In this document: in pieces, positions 16,520 through 25,187 of the stretch | Numbering within the stretch: the first letter of the stretch is position 1 | Layout of the letters: each line of letters begins with the position of its first letter | Assembly (NCBI RefSeq): GCF_036345995.1 | Contig: NZ_CP107796.1 | Span: forward strand, 7,006,001 to 7,070,000 | Reading direction: 5' to 3' | Length of the DNA: 64,000 nt | Source: Streptomyces sp. NBC_00557 | Lineage (GTDB): Bacteria; Actinomycetota; Actinomycetes; Streptomycetales; Streptomycetaceae | The notes under the pieces: generated by a model | What the model saw: the letters and a program-made list of their open reading frames with translations, nothing else | What the model was told of the DNA's origin: nothing | Database searches by the model: none | Translations under genes and position numbers: made by a program

Positions 16520-17281
16520 ATGTCCACCACTGAACAGCGGGTCGCGGTAGTCACCGGCGCGGCGCGCGGCATCGGAGCCGCCACCGCCGTGCGGCTGGCC
16601 GCCGAGGGCCGTGCCGTCGCCGTGATCGACCTCGACGAGGCCGCCTGCAAGGACACGGTCGAGAAGATCACCGCCGCGGGCGGCAAGGCGATCGCCGTCG
16701 GCGCCGACGTCTCCGACGAGGCGCAGGTCGAGGCGGCCGTCGCCCGGATCGCCGAGGAGCTGGGCGCCCCGACCATCCTGGTCAACAACGCCGGTGTGCT
16801 GCGCGACAACCTGCTGTTCAAGATGAGCGTCTCCGACTGGGACACCGTCATGAACGTGCACCTGCGCGGCTCGTTCCTGATGACCAAGGCCGTCCAGAAG
16901 CACATGGTCGACGCCGGCTGGGGCCGGATCGTCAACCTCTCCTCCTCCTCGGCGCTCGGCAACCGCGGCCAGGTCAACTACTCCGCCGCCAAGGCCGGTC
17001 TCCAGGGCTTCACCAAGACCCTCGCCATCGAGCTGGGCAAGTTCGGCATCACCGCCAACGCCGTCGCCCCCGGCTTCATCGCCACCGAGATGACCAAGGC
17101 CACCGCCGACCGCGTCGGCATGGGCTTCGAGGACTTCAAGAAGGCCGCCGCCACCCAGATCCCGGTGCAGCGCGTCGGCGAGCCCGAGGACATCGCCAAC
17201 GCCATCGCCTTCTTCACCGGCGAGGCGGCCGGCTTCGTCTCCGGCCAGGTGCTGTACGTCGCCGGCGGACCGCTCAACTAA
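16520..17281 (+). CDS. fabG: 3-oxoacyl-[ACP] reductase (FabG-type SDR)
   Basis: A 253-residue classical short-chain dehydrogenase that reduces 3-oxoacyl thioesters with NADPH. The Rossmann loop is TGAARGIG (12-19), the structural motif NNAG follows, and the catalytic Ser plus Y154-xxx-K158 lie in VNYSAAKAG. The VAPGFIATEMT segment matches FabG closely. ATG 16520 follows GAGGAG. It is 12 bp upstream of a second SDR gene, so the pair is an operon. It is one of several FabG paralogues expected in Streptomyces and may serve a branch other than bulk fatty-acid synthesis. Confidence 0.85.
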   Translation: MSTTEQRVAVVTGAARGIGAATAVRLAAEGRAVAVIDLDEAACKDTVEKITAAGGKAIAVGADVSDEAQVEAAVARIAEELGAPTILVNNAGVLRDNLLFKMSVSDWDTVMNVHLRGSFLMTKAVQKHMVDAGWGRIVNLSSSSALGNRGQVNYSAAKAGLQGFTKTLAIELGKFGITANAVAPGFIATEMTKATADRVGMGFEDFKKAAATQIPVQRVGEPEDIANAIAFFTGEAAGFVSGQVLYVAGGPLN

Positions 17282-17293
17282 GGGACCAGGTAC

Positions 17294-18064
17294 ATGACTT
17301 CCGCTGAACTCCCCGAGCTCTCGGGCAAGGTCGCCCTCATCACGGGCGGCAGCCGCGGCATCGGCTACGGCGTCGCCGAGGCGCTCGTCGCCCGGGGCGA
17401 CCGCGTATGCATCACCGGCCGCGGCGAGGACGCCCTGAAGGAGGCCGTCGAGAAGCTCGGCGCGGACCGGGTGATCGCCGTCGCCGGCAAGGCCCACGAC
17501 CTGGCCCACCAGACCGAGGCCGTCGAGCGCACCATGGAGGCCTTCGGCCGCCTGGACTTCCTCGTCAACAACGCGGGCACCAACCCGGTCTTCGGCCCGA
17601 TCGCCGACCTCGACCTGGAGGTCGCCCGCAAGGTCTTCGAGACCAACGTGATCTCCGCGCTCGGCTTCGCCCAGAAGGCCTGGCACGCCTGGCAGAAGGA
17701 CAACGGCGGCGCGATCGTCAACATCGCCTCGATCGCGGGCCTCGCGCCCTCGCCGTTCATCGGCGCCTACGGCGTCAGCAAGGCCGCCATGATCAACCTG
17801 ACCCAGCAGCTGGCGCACGAGTTCGCGCCGAAGGTGCGGGTCAACGCGATCGCCCCGGCCGTGGTCAAGACCAAGTTCGCGCAGGCGCTGTACGAGAACC
17901 GCGAGGAGCAGGCGGCCGCCGCCTACCCCCTCGGCCGGCTCGGCGTGCCCTCCGACATCGGCGGGGCCGCCGCCTTCCTCACCTCCGAGCAGTCCGACTG
18001 GATCACCGGTCAGACGCTCGTCGTGGACGGCGGCATCTTCCTCAACGCCGGCGTCGGAGCCTGA
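17294..18064 (+). CDS. SDR family oxidoreductase
   Basis: A 256-residue short-chain dehydrogenase: TGGSRGIGYGVAEAL for cofactor, NNAGTNPVFGP, and Y-xxx-K in GAYGVSKAAMINL. The VVDGGIFLNAG end is normal for the superfamily. ATG 17294 is 12 bp after fabG. Both genes would act on acyl or secondary-metabolite carbonyls; the substrate is unknown. A hairpin terminator follows. Confidence 0.85.
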   Translation: MTSAELPELSGKVALITGGSRGIGYGVAEALVARGDRVCITGRGEDALKEAVEKLGADRVIAVAGKAHDLAHQTEAVERTMEAFGRLDFLVNNAGTNPVFGPIADLDLEVARKVFETNVISALGFAQKAWHAWQKDNGGAIVNIASIAGLAPSPFIGAYGVSKAAMINLTQQLAHEFAPKVRVNAIAPAVVKTKFAQALYENREEQAAAAYPLGRLGVPSDIGGAAAFLTSEQSDWITGQTLVVDGGIFLNAGVGA

Positions 18065-18070
18065 GCCCGT

Positions 18071-18108
18071 TTCCGGGCGTCGATTTTCGGACAGATCGGC
18101 GCCCGGAA
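18071..18108 (+). terminator. Terminator after SDR operon
   Basis: TTCCGGGCG (18071-18079) with CGCCCGGAA (18100-18108), and an inner CGAT/ATCG pairing, seven bases past the stop. Confidence 0.8.
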
Positions 18109-18262
18109 CGCCCCCTGGAGTCCGCTCAGCGGACTGACAACGTCGTCATGGCGGCACCGCTCGCGAATCGATCAAGAAGCCCTGTTTCCGGGGAGGTTCC
18201 AAGGCCCGGACGCTGCGGTATGGTCTGCCGACCCTTGGTATGGCAGATCGAGGAGCGTGCGC

Positions 18263-19843
18263 GTGTTCAACCGGAACCGATTCCTGCGGAGAGTCGCGGC
18301 GATCGCGTCCATATCCCTGGTGGCCACCGGCTGCGGCCTGCTGTCCGACGGCGGCGGCGACGACAAGGGGCCCATCGTCGTGGGCACCACCAGCGCCCCC
18401 AGCACGCTGGATCCCGCCGGAGCCTGGGACGGCTCCTGGGAGCTGTACCGGAACATCTTCCAGACGCTCGTCGCCTACCCCAGCGGTGCCACCGCCCCCC
18501 AGCCCGACGCGGCCCAGAGCTGCTCCTTCACGGACTCCTCCAGCCGCACCTACCGCTGCACGCTCCGCGCGGGCCTGAAGTTCGCCGACGGCAACGCCCT
18601 GAACGCCCAGGCCGTCAAGTACTCCATCGACCGCATCCGCACCATCAACGCCCCCAGCGGCCCCGCCGGGCTGCTCGGCAGCCTGGACCGGGTGCAGGTG
18701 CTCGGCGACCGCGAGATCGTCTTCCACCTCAACCAGTCCGACGCCACCTTCCCGTTCGTGCTGGCCACACCCGCCATGTCGATCGTCGACCCGGACGACT
18801 ACCCCGCGCGCTCCCTGCGCAAGGACGACAAGGTCTACGGCTCCGGGCCGTACAAGCTGCAGTCCTACGAGGAGGGCAAGCAGGCCGTCCTCACCGCCAA
18901 CGGCAACTACCACGGCTTCGCCCGGCGGCAGAACGACGCGGTGACCATCCGCTACTTCCAGGACTCGGCCGAGATGGTCAAGGCGCTGCGCGCCAAGCAG
19001 ATCGACGTCACCTACCGCGGCCTCGGCGCCGACGACATCCTCGCCCTGCAGCAGCACGCCGACAGCAACCTCCAGCTGGTCGACGGCTCCGGCATCGACA
19101 TCAGCTACCTGGTGTTCAACCCCAAGGACCCGTGGGCCAAGCAGCCCGCCGTGCGCAAGGCCGTCGCCCAGATCGTCGACCGGGGCGCCATCGCACACAA
19201 GGTGTACAAGGACACGGTCGACCCGCTGTACTCGATGGTCCCCAAGGGCCTGACCGGGCACAGCACCGGCTTCTTCGACGACTACGGCGACCCGAGCGTC
19301 CCCAAGGCCCGCAAGATCCTCTCCGACGCGGGCATCCACCAGCGCGTCCCGCTCACCCTCTGGTACACCACCGACCGCTACGGCTCCGAGACGGCGCTGA
19401 TGTTCCAGGAGCTGAAGCGGCAGCTGGAGGCCTCCGGACTGTTCACGGTCACGCTCAAGAGCCGCCCCTGGAAGACCTACGTCGTCGGCTACCAGAAGGG
19501 CGAGTACCCGGTGTTCGGCCGCGGCTGGTTCCCGGACTTCCCCGACGCGGACAACTTCATCGCCCCGTTCGTCGGCGAGCACAACGCGCTCGGCACGCCC
19601 TACCCGGTCCCGCAGATCACCGGCAAACTGCTGCCCCACTCGCGCGCGGAGAGCGACCGCGCCCGCACGGTCAAGGACATGGAGGAGGCCCAGCAGATCA
19701 TCGTGAACGACGCGCGGCTGATCCCGCTGTGGCAGGGCCGGCAGTACATCGCCGCCAGCGAGGACATCTCCGGCGGCGAGCAGGCCCTCGACCCGTCGAC
19801 GATCATGATGATGTGGGCGCTGCACCGCAAGACCAGCTGGTGA
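18263..19843 (+). CDS. ABC transporter substrate-binding lipoprotein, peptide/nickel type (SBP_bac_5)
   Basis: A 526-residue extracytoplasmic solute-binding protein. The N-terminus MFNRNRFLRRVAAI... ends at lipobox VATGC with C24 for lipidation. SBP family 5 features are TLDPAGAWDGSWELYRNIF, LKFADGNALNAQAVKYSIDR and YGSGPYKLQSYEEG. GTG 18263 is preferred over GTG 18257 because the GAGGAG site is then about 7 bases away. No permease or ATPase genes lie beside it, so it is an orphan binding protein that must use components encoded elsewhere or act as a sensor/scavenger. Confidence 0.9.
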   Translation: MFNRNRFLRRVAAIASISLVATGCGLLSDGGGDDKGPIVVGTTSAPSTLDPAGAWDGSWELYRNIFQTLVAYPSGATAPQPDAAQSCSFTDSSSRTYRCTLRAGLKFADGNALNAQAVKYSIDRIRTINAPSGPAGLLGSLDRVQVLGDREIVFHLNQSDATFPFVLATPAMSIVDPDDYPARSLRKDDKVYGSGPYKLQSYEEGKQAVLTANGNYHGFARRQNDAVTIRYFQDSAEMVKALRAKQIDVTYRGLGADDILALQQHADSNLQLVDGSGIDISYLVFNPKDPWAKQPAVRKAVAQIVDRGAIAHKVYKDTVDPLYSMVPKGLTGHSTGFFDDYGDPSVPKARKILSDAGIHQRVPLTLWYTTDRYGSETALMFQELKRQLEASGLFTVTLKSRPWKTYVVGYQKGEYPVFGRGWFPDFPDADNFIAPFVGEHNALGTPYPVPQITGKLLPHSRAESDRARTVKDMEEAQQIIVNDARLIPLWQGRQYIAASEDISGGEQALDPSTIMMMWALHRKTSW

Positions 19844-19932
19844 ACCCCCCTTCGGCTGCCGGTTGTCAGTGGTCGCCTGTAGGTTCTGAAGCCTGGACGT
19901 GACCACGCCGTAGTAGACCGAAGGACGTTGAC

Positions 19933-20616
19933 GTGACCGACATCGCCATGCTGCCCGAGTCCTGGCGCGGGGTTCTGGGCGACGAGCTGCAGCAGCCCTA
20001 CTTCAAGGAGCTGACCGAGTTCGTCGAGGAGGAGCGGGCGAAGGGTCCCGTCTACCCGCCGCGCGAAGAGGTCTTCGCCGCGCTGGAGGCGACGCCGTAC
20101 GAGCAGGTCAAGGTCCTCGTCCTGGGCCAGGACCCGTACCACGGCGAGGGCCAGGGCCACGGCCTGTGCTTCTCGGTCCGCCCGGGCGTGAAGACCCCGC
20201 CCTCCCTGCGGAACATCTACAAGGAGATGCAGCAGGAGCTGGGCCTGCCCATCCCGGACAACGGCTATCTGATGCCGTGGGCCCGGCAGGGCGTGCTGCT
20301 GCTCAACGCGGTCCTCACCGTCCGGGCCGGCGAGGCCAACTCGCACAAGGGCAAGGGCTGGGAGAGGTTCACCGACGCCGTCATCCGGGCGGTCGCCGAC
20401 CGCCCGGACCCGGCGGTCTTCGTCCTGTGGGGCAACTACGCGCAGAAGAAGCTGCCGCTGATCGACGAGACGCGGCACGCGGTGGTCAAGGGCGCCCACC
20501 CCTCCCCGCTCTCCGCGAAGAAGTTCTTCGGCTCCCGCCCGTTCACCCAGATCAACGAGGCGATCGCCCGCCAGGGCCACGAGCCGATCGACTGGCGGAT
20601 TCCCAACCTGGGGTAG
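19933..20616 (+). CDS. ung: Uracil-DNA glycosylase
   Basis: A 227-residue family 1 UDG that excises uracil from DNA to begin base-excision repair. Water-activating loop GQDPYH (65-70, D67 catalytic), then GLCFSV, the LLLNAVLTV strand and the minor-groove loop HPSPLS (189-194) are all intact. GTG 19933 has GAAGGA upstream. High GC genomes suffer much cytosine deamination, and many Streptomyces carry two ung genes; whether this is the main one cannot be told here. Confidence 0.97.
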   Translation: MTDIAMLPESWRGVLGDELQQPYFKELTEFVEEERAKGPVYPPREEVFAALEATPYEQVKVLVLGQDPYHGEGQGHGLCFSVRPGVKTPPSLRNIYKEMQQELGLPIPDNGYLMPWARQGVLLLNAVLTVRAGEANSHKGKGWERFTDAVIRAVADRPDPAVFVLWGNYAQKKLPLIDETRHAVVKGAHPSPLSAKKFFGSRPFTQINEAIARQGHEPIDWRIPNLG

Positions 20617-20721
20617 GGCTGCCGGGGGCCGGAGGGCGCGCCCCGAAGGGGTGCGGGGCCGTGATCGACATGCGGCTCCGCCGCGTGGGCGCGCCCAGCC
20701 GCAACGGACCCGCGGCAGCCC
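20616..20721. repeat. REP-like extragenic element after ung
   Basis: Outer arms GGGCTGCCG (20616-20624) and CGGCAGCCC (20713-20721) enclose smaller hairpins such as CCCCGAAGGGG and the phrase CGGCTCCGCCGCGTGGGCGC, which I recognise as widespread in Streptomyces intergenic regions. A related phrase occurs at about 52813-52840. Probably a terminator-type dispersed repeat. Confidence 0.55.
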
Positions 20722-20817
20722 GCCGGCCGGAAGCGCAACGGCGCTGCCTGCCCGGCTTTCCGGGCGGCACGGTTTAGCGTCGGCACCGTAGACCGGTCGA
20801 CAGCCCGGAGGGCACCC

Positions 20818-21276
20818 GTGGCGGAGCAACAGGAACAGGCGGCGCCCGACGCCGTGCTCACGCGGATCGGGCAGGTCGTGATGCTGCACCACGGCGGCGA
20901 CCGCGAGGAGGCCCGCAGCCGGCTGCTGACCCTGTGGGCGGAGATCGGCGAGGACGGCGACCCGCTGCACCGCTGCACCCTGGCCCACTATCTCGCCGAC
21001 ACCCAGGACGATCCGGAGGACGAACTCGCCTGGGACCTCAGGGCGTTGTCGGCGGCGGAGGAGGTGTCCGACGGCGGCGCTCCGCCGGGTGTGCGGGGGT
21101 TCCTTCCCTCGCTGCACCTCAATCTCGCCGCCGACTACGTGAAGCTCGGCCGGGACGAGGCCGCCCGCAGCCATCTGCGCCGGGCCCGCGAGACCGCCGG
21201 CGCGCTCGCCCCGGACGGGTACGGCGAGGGGGTGCGGGCCGCCATCGGCCGGCTGCAGTCGCGGCTGGGCGAGTGA
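20818..21276 (+). CDS. Hypothetical TPR-like protein
   Basis: A 152-residue all-helical protein. Paired helices such as LTRIGQVVMLHHGGDREEARSRLL and LHLNLAADYVKLGRDEAARSHL have the spacing of tetratricopeptide repeats, a protein-interaction fold. No signal or membrane segment. GTG 20818 begins VAEQQEQ. Its function is unknown; it follows the ung repeat element and is convergent with a lipoprotein gene. Confidence 0.7.
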   Translation: MAEQQEQAAPDAVLTRIGQVVMLHHGGDREEARSRLLTLWAEIGEDGDPLHRCTLAHYLADTQDDPEDELAWDLRALSAAEEVSDGGAPPGVRGFLPSLHLNLAADYVKLGRDEAARSHLRRARETAGALAPDGYGEGVRAAIGRLQSRLGE

Positions 21277-21293
21277 CGGCCTGCGGGCGCGTG

Positions 21294-21749
21294 TCAGCGG
21301 CCGTAGGCCTGGTCGCAGATCCGCGCCTCGGGGCTGTCCGCGCGCCAGCCACCGTACGTCCTGCCGAGGGCGCACACGTCCGGCGCCGGGCCGGCCGGCC
21401 TCGACCGGTCCGGTACGTCGGTGTGCGGCCGCCGGGGACGCTCGGTGTGCCGGTGCGGGGGAGCCGGTGGCCGGTGTGCGACCGGGGGCGCCTCGGGCCG
21501 GTGCGGGGGGCCGGCCGGCGCCGGGTGCCGCGGATGCCGGGTGGGACCCGTCATCTCCAGCGCCTCCTGGGCCGGCGCCGGTACGGGCCGGGGCCCGGCG
21601 CTGCCGTCCGTGCGCGGCGCCGCCGGGACCGAGGTGGTCGCCTCCCGGGGCGGCGCGGGCGTCGCGGGGGCCTGGACCGTCACACAGCCGGACAGGGCCG
21701 AGACGGCCACGGTGGCCAGGAGCGCTGCGGTGGTCGTCGTTCGATGCAC
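21294..21749 (-). CDS. Hypothetical Pro-rich lipoprotein
   Basis: A 151-residue protein. The signal peptide MHRTTTTAALLATVAVSALSGC ends with a lipobox LSGC, so it is predicted to be lipid-anchored outside the membrane. A long Pro/Arg/His-rich low-complexity region (about 30-120) follows and a short conserved-looking tail VCALGRTYGGWRADSPEARICDQAYG in two pieces, with two cysteines that may pair. The tail resembles the end of other small Streptomyces lipoproteins. Function unknown. Confidence 0.65.
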   Translation of the reverse strand: MHRTTTTAALLATVAVSALSGCVTVQAPATPAPPREATTSVPAAPRTDGSAGPRPVPAPAQEALEMTGPTRHPRHPAPAGPPHRPEAPPVAHRPPAPPHRHTERPRRPHTDVPDRSRPAGPAPDVCALGRTYGGWRADSPEARICDQAYGR

Positions 21750-21863
21750 CCGCGCAACTCTGCTGCGTCGGCACCCGGCTTGGCAGCAGGGAGCCGGGAT
21801 TCATGCCCCGTACGGATGATCTCGTGCCCCGTCCGAGGGCTTCGAGGGTACCGAGGGTGACGC

Positions 21864-22400
21864 TCAGTCGCCGGTGGCGCCGTCGATGCGCTCGCGGAGC
21901 AGGTCGGCGTGGCCGTTGTGCCGGGCGTACTCCTCGATCATGTGGGCGTAGATCCAGCGGAGGCTGAACGGCTCGTCGGTGAACCGGCTCCTGCCCTGGG
22001 ACAGGTCGTCGAGCCGGAAGGCCGCCGCGTTCCGCCGGGCGGTCTCGATCTCCGCCTGCCAGGTCGCGTACGCCTCCTGCCAGGTGGCGGCCCCGGTGAC
22101 ATGGAAGTCGCCGTCCGGGTCCTCGTCGGTGCAGTAGACGGGGCCGGGCTCGTCGCCCACCAGGACCTTGCGGAACCAGGCCCGTTCCACCTCCGCCATG
22201 TGCCGCACGAGACCCATGAGGGACAGCTCGGAGGGCGGTGCGGACGCGGTGCGCAGCTGTTCGTCGCTCAACCCCTCGCACTTGTGGGCCAGGGTCAGGC
22301 GGTGGTAGTCCAGCCAGCCCTCCAGCATGGCGCGTTCGCCGGCGTTCGGGGCGGGCTCTCGGCGTTCGATCGTGGTCATCCCCGTATCGTCATCGATCAT
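21864..22400 (-). CDS. DinB/DUF664 family protein (mycothiol-dependent enzyme fold)
   Basis: A 178-residue four-helix bundle of the DinB superfamily. Metal-binding histidines are expected in LVRHMAEVERAWF and YARHNGHADLLRE. Related actinobacterial proteins are thiol-S-transferases or mini-circle-type proteins. ATG 22400 has a GGAGG site and lies inside the end of the TetR gene (11-bp overlap), so it is translated with the regulator. ATG 22379 is the alternative. It may handle a toxic compound linked to the divergent monooxygenase, by inference. Confidence 0.8.
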   Translation of the reverse strand: MIDDDTGMTTIERREPAPNAGERAMLEGWLDYHRLTLAHKCEGLSDEQLRTASAPPSELSLMGLVRHMAEVERAWFRKVLVGDEPGPVYCTDEDPDGDFHVTGAATWQEAYATWQAEIETARRNAAAFRLDDLSQGRSRFTDEPFSLRWIYAHMIEEYARHNGHADLLRERIDGATGD

Positions 22401-23013
22401 CCGGCGCCTCCACCACGGGTTTTCTCCGGCCCAGCATCCCCCTGAGCAGCTCCCGCAGGCCCGTGCGGATCTCCTCCAGGCCCGGCGCCTCGGCGCTGAA
22501 CGAGCCCGCCGCGCAGGAGAACATCAGCCCGTCCGCCCAGGCGACCAGGGACAGCACATGCCGGGCCGGCTCGGGGGAGCCGGCGGCGGTGAGCAGGGCG
22601 GCCAGCTGCTCCTTGAAGACGGCGCCCGCGCGGTCGTAGAAGGCCCGCAGCTCGGGGCGGCGGGTGGCCTCCAGGGCGAGTTCGTAGCGGGCGATCAGCA
22701 GGTCGCGGTCCCGGGTCAGGAACCGGTGCACGGCGAGCGCCAGCCCGTCGGCGAGCGCGTCGGGTCCGCCGTCCGGCGCCGGCATCTCCGCGGGGTCCAG
22801 CACCCGGGCCTCCCGCTCGGCGTGCCGGCGTACCGCCAGCTCCAGCAGGGCCTGCCGGGTGCGGGCCACGTTCGACGTCGAGCCGGGCGGCAGTCCCGCC
22901 GTCTCGTCCACCGCCCGGTGCGTCAGCCCGCGCATGCCGCGCTCGGCGAGCAGCGCGAGGGCGGCGTCGGCGACGAGATCGGCGCGGGAGGCGCTCGAGG
23001 TGCGTACGGACAT
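22390..23013 (-). CDS. TetR family transcriptional regulator
   Basis: A 207-residue TetR protein. The N-terminal helix-turn-helix is LVADAALALLAERGMRGLTHRAV then LPPGSTSNVARTRQALLE; the rest is the helical ligand domain. It is divergent from a FAD monooxygenase across 82 bp that contains two copies of a CACTACnnnTGTAGTG-type dyad, so it very likely represses both directions. The downstream DinB gene overlaps it. Confidence 0.9.
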   Translation of the reverse strand: MSVRTSSASRADLVADAALALLAERGMRGLTHRAVDETAGLPPGSTSNVARTRQALLELAVRRHAEREARVLDPAEMPAPDGGPDALADGLALAVHRFLTRDRDLLIARYELALEATRRPELRAFYDRAGAVFKEQLAALLTAAGSPEPARHVLSLVAWADGLMFSCAAGSFSAEAPGLEEIRTGLRELLRGMLGRRKPVVEAPDDR

Positions 23014-23031
23014 GATCCGACCCTACCGGGA

Positions 23032-23075
23032 TCACTACGTCTGTAGTAGCGTGCGGGTCACTACAGATGTAGTGA
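23032..23075. promoter_or_regulatory. Twin TetR operators between regulator and monooxygenase
   Basis: TCACTACA-GA-TGTAGTGA (23058-23075) is a perfect 8-bp dyad. TCACTACG-TC-TGTAGTAG (23032-23049) is an imperfect copy. Their centres are 26 bp apart. Confidence 0.75.
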
Positions 23076-23095
23076 ACGGGGAATGGGGAGGAACC

Positions 23096-24265
23096 ATGAC
23101 ACAGTCGGACCGCGCGATCGTCATCGGCGGCGGCATCGGAGGCCTGGCCGCGGCGGCGGCCCTGCACCGAAGGGGCTGGGGCGTGACCGTCCTGGAGCGC
23201 GCCCCTTCCCTGGAGCCCGTCGGCGCGGCCATCTCCCTTGCCCCGAACGCCCTGCGCGCCCTGGACGTGCTCGGCATCGGCGACGAGATCAGGCAGCTGG
23301 CCGCCTGGCAGGGGGACGGCGGCCTGCGCACCCCGGGCGGCCGCTGGCTGTCCCGCACCAGCGCCGAGGCAGCCGCCGCCCGCTTCGGCGGCCCCCTGGT
23401 CCTGCTGCCCCGCGCCACCCTGGTGGACCGCCTCGCCGCCCTCCTGCCCCCCGGCGCCGTCCGCACCGCGGCCGGCGCGAGCCTCGCCGACCCCGGCGAC
23501 CGCCGCAGGCCCGCCCGCGTCCGCACCGGCGACGAGGAACTGCCTGCCGAGCTGGTGGTCGGCGCGGACGGCGTCAACTCCCGTGTCCGCACAGCCCTCT
23601 TCCCCCGCCATCCCGGACCGGTGTACGCGGGGTTCACCACCTGGCGGATGCTGATCCCGCTGCCGGGCGTCCGGTTCGCCGCCCACGAGACCTGGGGCCG
23701 GGGCCGGCTCTGGGGCACGCACCCGCTCAAGGACGGCCGTGTCTACGCGTACGCGGCGGCCATGACCCCGGCCGGCGGCCGGGCGCCCGACGACGAGAGG
23801 GCCGAACTCCTGCGCCGGTTCGGCGACTGGCACGACCCGATCCCGGATGTGCTCGCCGCCGCCCGCCCCGAGGACGTGCTCCGGCACGACGTCCACCACA
23901 TCGCCACCCCGCCGCCCGCCTACCATGCGGGCCGGACCGCCCTCCTCGGCGACGCCGCCCACGCCATGCCGCCCACCCTCGGCCAGGGCGGCAACCAGGC
24001 CGTCGAGGACGCCGTCGTCCTCGCCCACCACGCCCACGACCTGGCCGCCTACACCGCCGCCCGCCTCCCGCGCACCACCGCGATCGCCCGCCGGGCCGTC
24101 AGAGCGGCACGCGTGAACATGGCCGCGGGCCCCGCCGCCGTCGCCGTACGCGACACCGTGATCGCGGTCCTGTCGAAGGCCGCACCCGCGCTCCTCCTGC
24201 GCGGCTTCGACGGCATCGCCGGCTGGCGGCCGCCGTATGCTGCCCAGGACACGGTCGAGCGGTAG
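23096..24265 (+). CDS. FAD-dependent monooxygenase (aromatic hydroxylase class A)
   Basis: A 389-residue flavoprotein. GGGIGGLAAAAALHRRGW is the N-terminal FAD dinucleotide loop, ELVVGADGVNSRVR the DG motif for FAD and NADPH, and LLGDAAHAMPPTLGQGGNQA the GD motif. It resembles salicylate hydroxylase/TetX-like enzymes that hydroxylate aromatic substrates using NAD(P)H and oxygen. ATG 23096 has a GGGGAGGA site. Likely induced by its own substrate through the divergent TetR regulator. Confidence 0.9.
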   Translation: MTQSDRAIVIGGGIGGLAAAAALHRRGWGVTVLERAPSLEPVGAAISLAPNALRALDVLGIGDEIRQLAAWQGDGGLRTPGGRWLSRTSAEAAAARFGGPLVLLPRATLVDRLAALLPPGAVRTAAGASLADPGDRRRPARVRTGDEELPAELVVGADGVNSRVRTALFPRHPGPVYAGFTTWRMLIPLPGVRFAAHETWGRGRLWGTHPLKDGRVYAYAAAMTPAGGRAPDDERAELLRRFGDWHDPIPDVLAAARPEDVLRHDVHHIATPPPAYHAGRTALLGDAAHAMPPTLGQGGNQAVEDAVVLAHHAHDLAAYTAARLPRTTAIARRAVRAARVNMAAGPAAVAVRDTVIAVLSKAAPALLLRGFDGIAGWRPPYAAQDTVER

Positions 24266-24275
24266 GGGAGCACAC

Positions 24276-25187
24276 GTGAAGGTCGGCTGCATCGGACTCG
24301 GGGACATCGCGCAGAAGGCGTATCTGCCGGTGCTCGGCATGCAGCCGGGGGTCGACCTGCACCTCCACACCCGGACGCCCGCCACCCTCGAACGGGTCGC
24401 GGACACCCTGCACCTGCCGCCCGGGCAGCGGCACGGCACGCTCGACTCCCTGCTCGCGCAAGGGCTCGACGCGGCCTTCGTGCACGCGCCGACCGGCGCC
24501 CACCCCGAGATCGTCGCCCGGCTGCTCCAGGCGGGCGTCCCCACGTACGTGGACAAGCCGCTCGCCTACGAACTCGCCGACTCCGAGCGGCTGGTGGCCC
24601 TGGCCGAGCAGCGCGGGGTCTCGTTGTCCGTCGGCTTCAACCGCCGGTACGCGCCCGGGTACGCGCAGTGCCTGGACCATCCGCGCGAACTGATCCTCAT
24701 GCAGAAGAACCGGATCGGGCTGCCCGAGGAACCGCGCACGATGATCCTGGACGACTTCATCCACGTCGTGGACACCCTGCGGTTCCTGGTGCCGGGCACC
24801 GTGGACGACGTCACCGTCCGCGCCCGCGTCCGGGACGGGGCACTGCACCACGTCGTGCTGCAGCTCGGCGGGGACGGCTTCACCGCGCTCGGCGTGATGA
24901 ACCGGCTCAGCGGCTCCAACGAGGAGATCCTCGAGGTCTCCGGGCAGGACACCAAGCGTCAGGTGCTCAATCTCGCCGAGGTGATCGACCACAAGGGCCA
25001 GCCGACCGTGCGCCGGCGCGGCGACTGGGTGCCGGTGGCCCGGCAGCGCGGCATCGAGCAGGCGGTGCTCGCCTTCCTGGACGCCGTGCGCGCCGGGAAG
25101 GTGCTCAGCGCACGGGACGCGCTGGCGACTCATGAGCTGTGCGAGCGGGTGGTGCGAGCGGTGCAGGGCCGCCTCGGCGCAGCCTGA
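24276..25187 (+). CDS. Gfo/Idh/MocA family oxidoreductase
   Basis: A 303-residue NAD(P)-dependent dehydrogenase. The Rossmann start is VGCIGLGDIAQKAYLPVL and the EKP-like motif appears as YVDKPLAYELADSERL with the key lysine. The C-terminal domain contains DDFIHVVDTLRFLV in which H and D fit the usual sugar-binding place. Family members oxidise or reduce sugars, inositols and similar molecules. GTG 24276 has GGGGAG upstream. It starts 10 bp after the monooxygenase gene and its last 83 bp overlap lnt on the other strand. Confidence 0.85.
   Translation: MKVGCIGLGDIAQKAYLPVLGMQPGVDLHLHTRTPATLERVADTLHLPPGQRHGTLDSLLAQGLDAAFVHAPTGAHPEIVARLLQAGVPTYVDKPLAYELADSERLVALAEQRGVSLSVGFNRRYAPGYAQCLDHPRELILMQKNRIGLPEEPRTMILDDFIHVVDTLRFLVPGTVDDVTVRARVRDGALHHVVLQLGGDGFTALGVMNRLSGSNEEILEVSGQDTKRQVLNLAEVIDHKGQPTVRRRGDWVPVARQRGIEQAVLAFLDAVRAGKVLSARDALATHELCERVVRAVQGRLGAA

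Noticed and set aside
23096..25187. Aromatic-degradation operon linking the monooxygenase and the Gfo/Idh/MocA gene
   Set aside because: The genes are close (10 bp) but no ring-cleavage or thiolase enzyme follows, so only co-transcription is supported, not a pathway.
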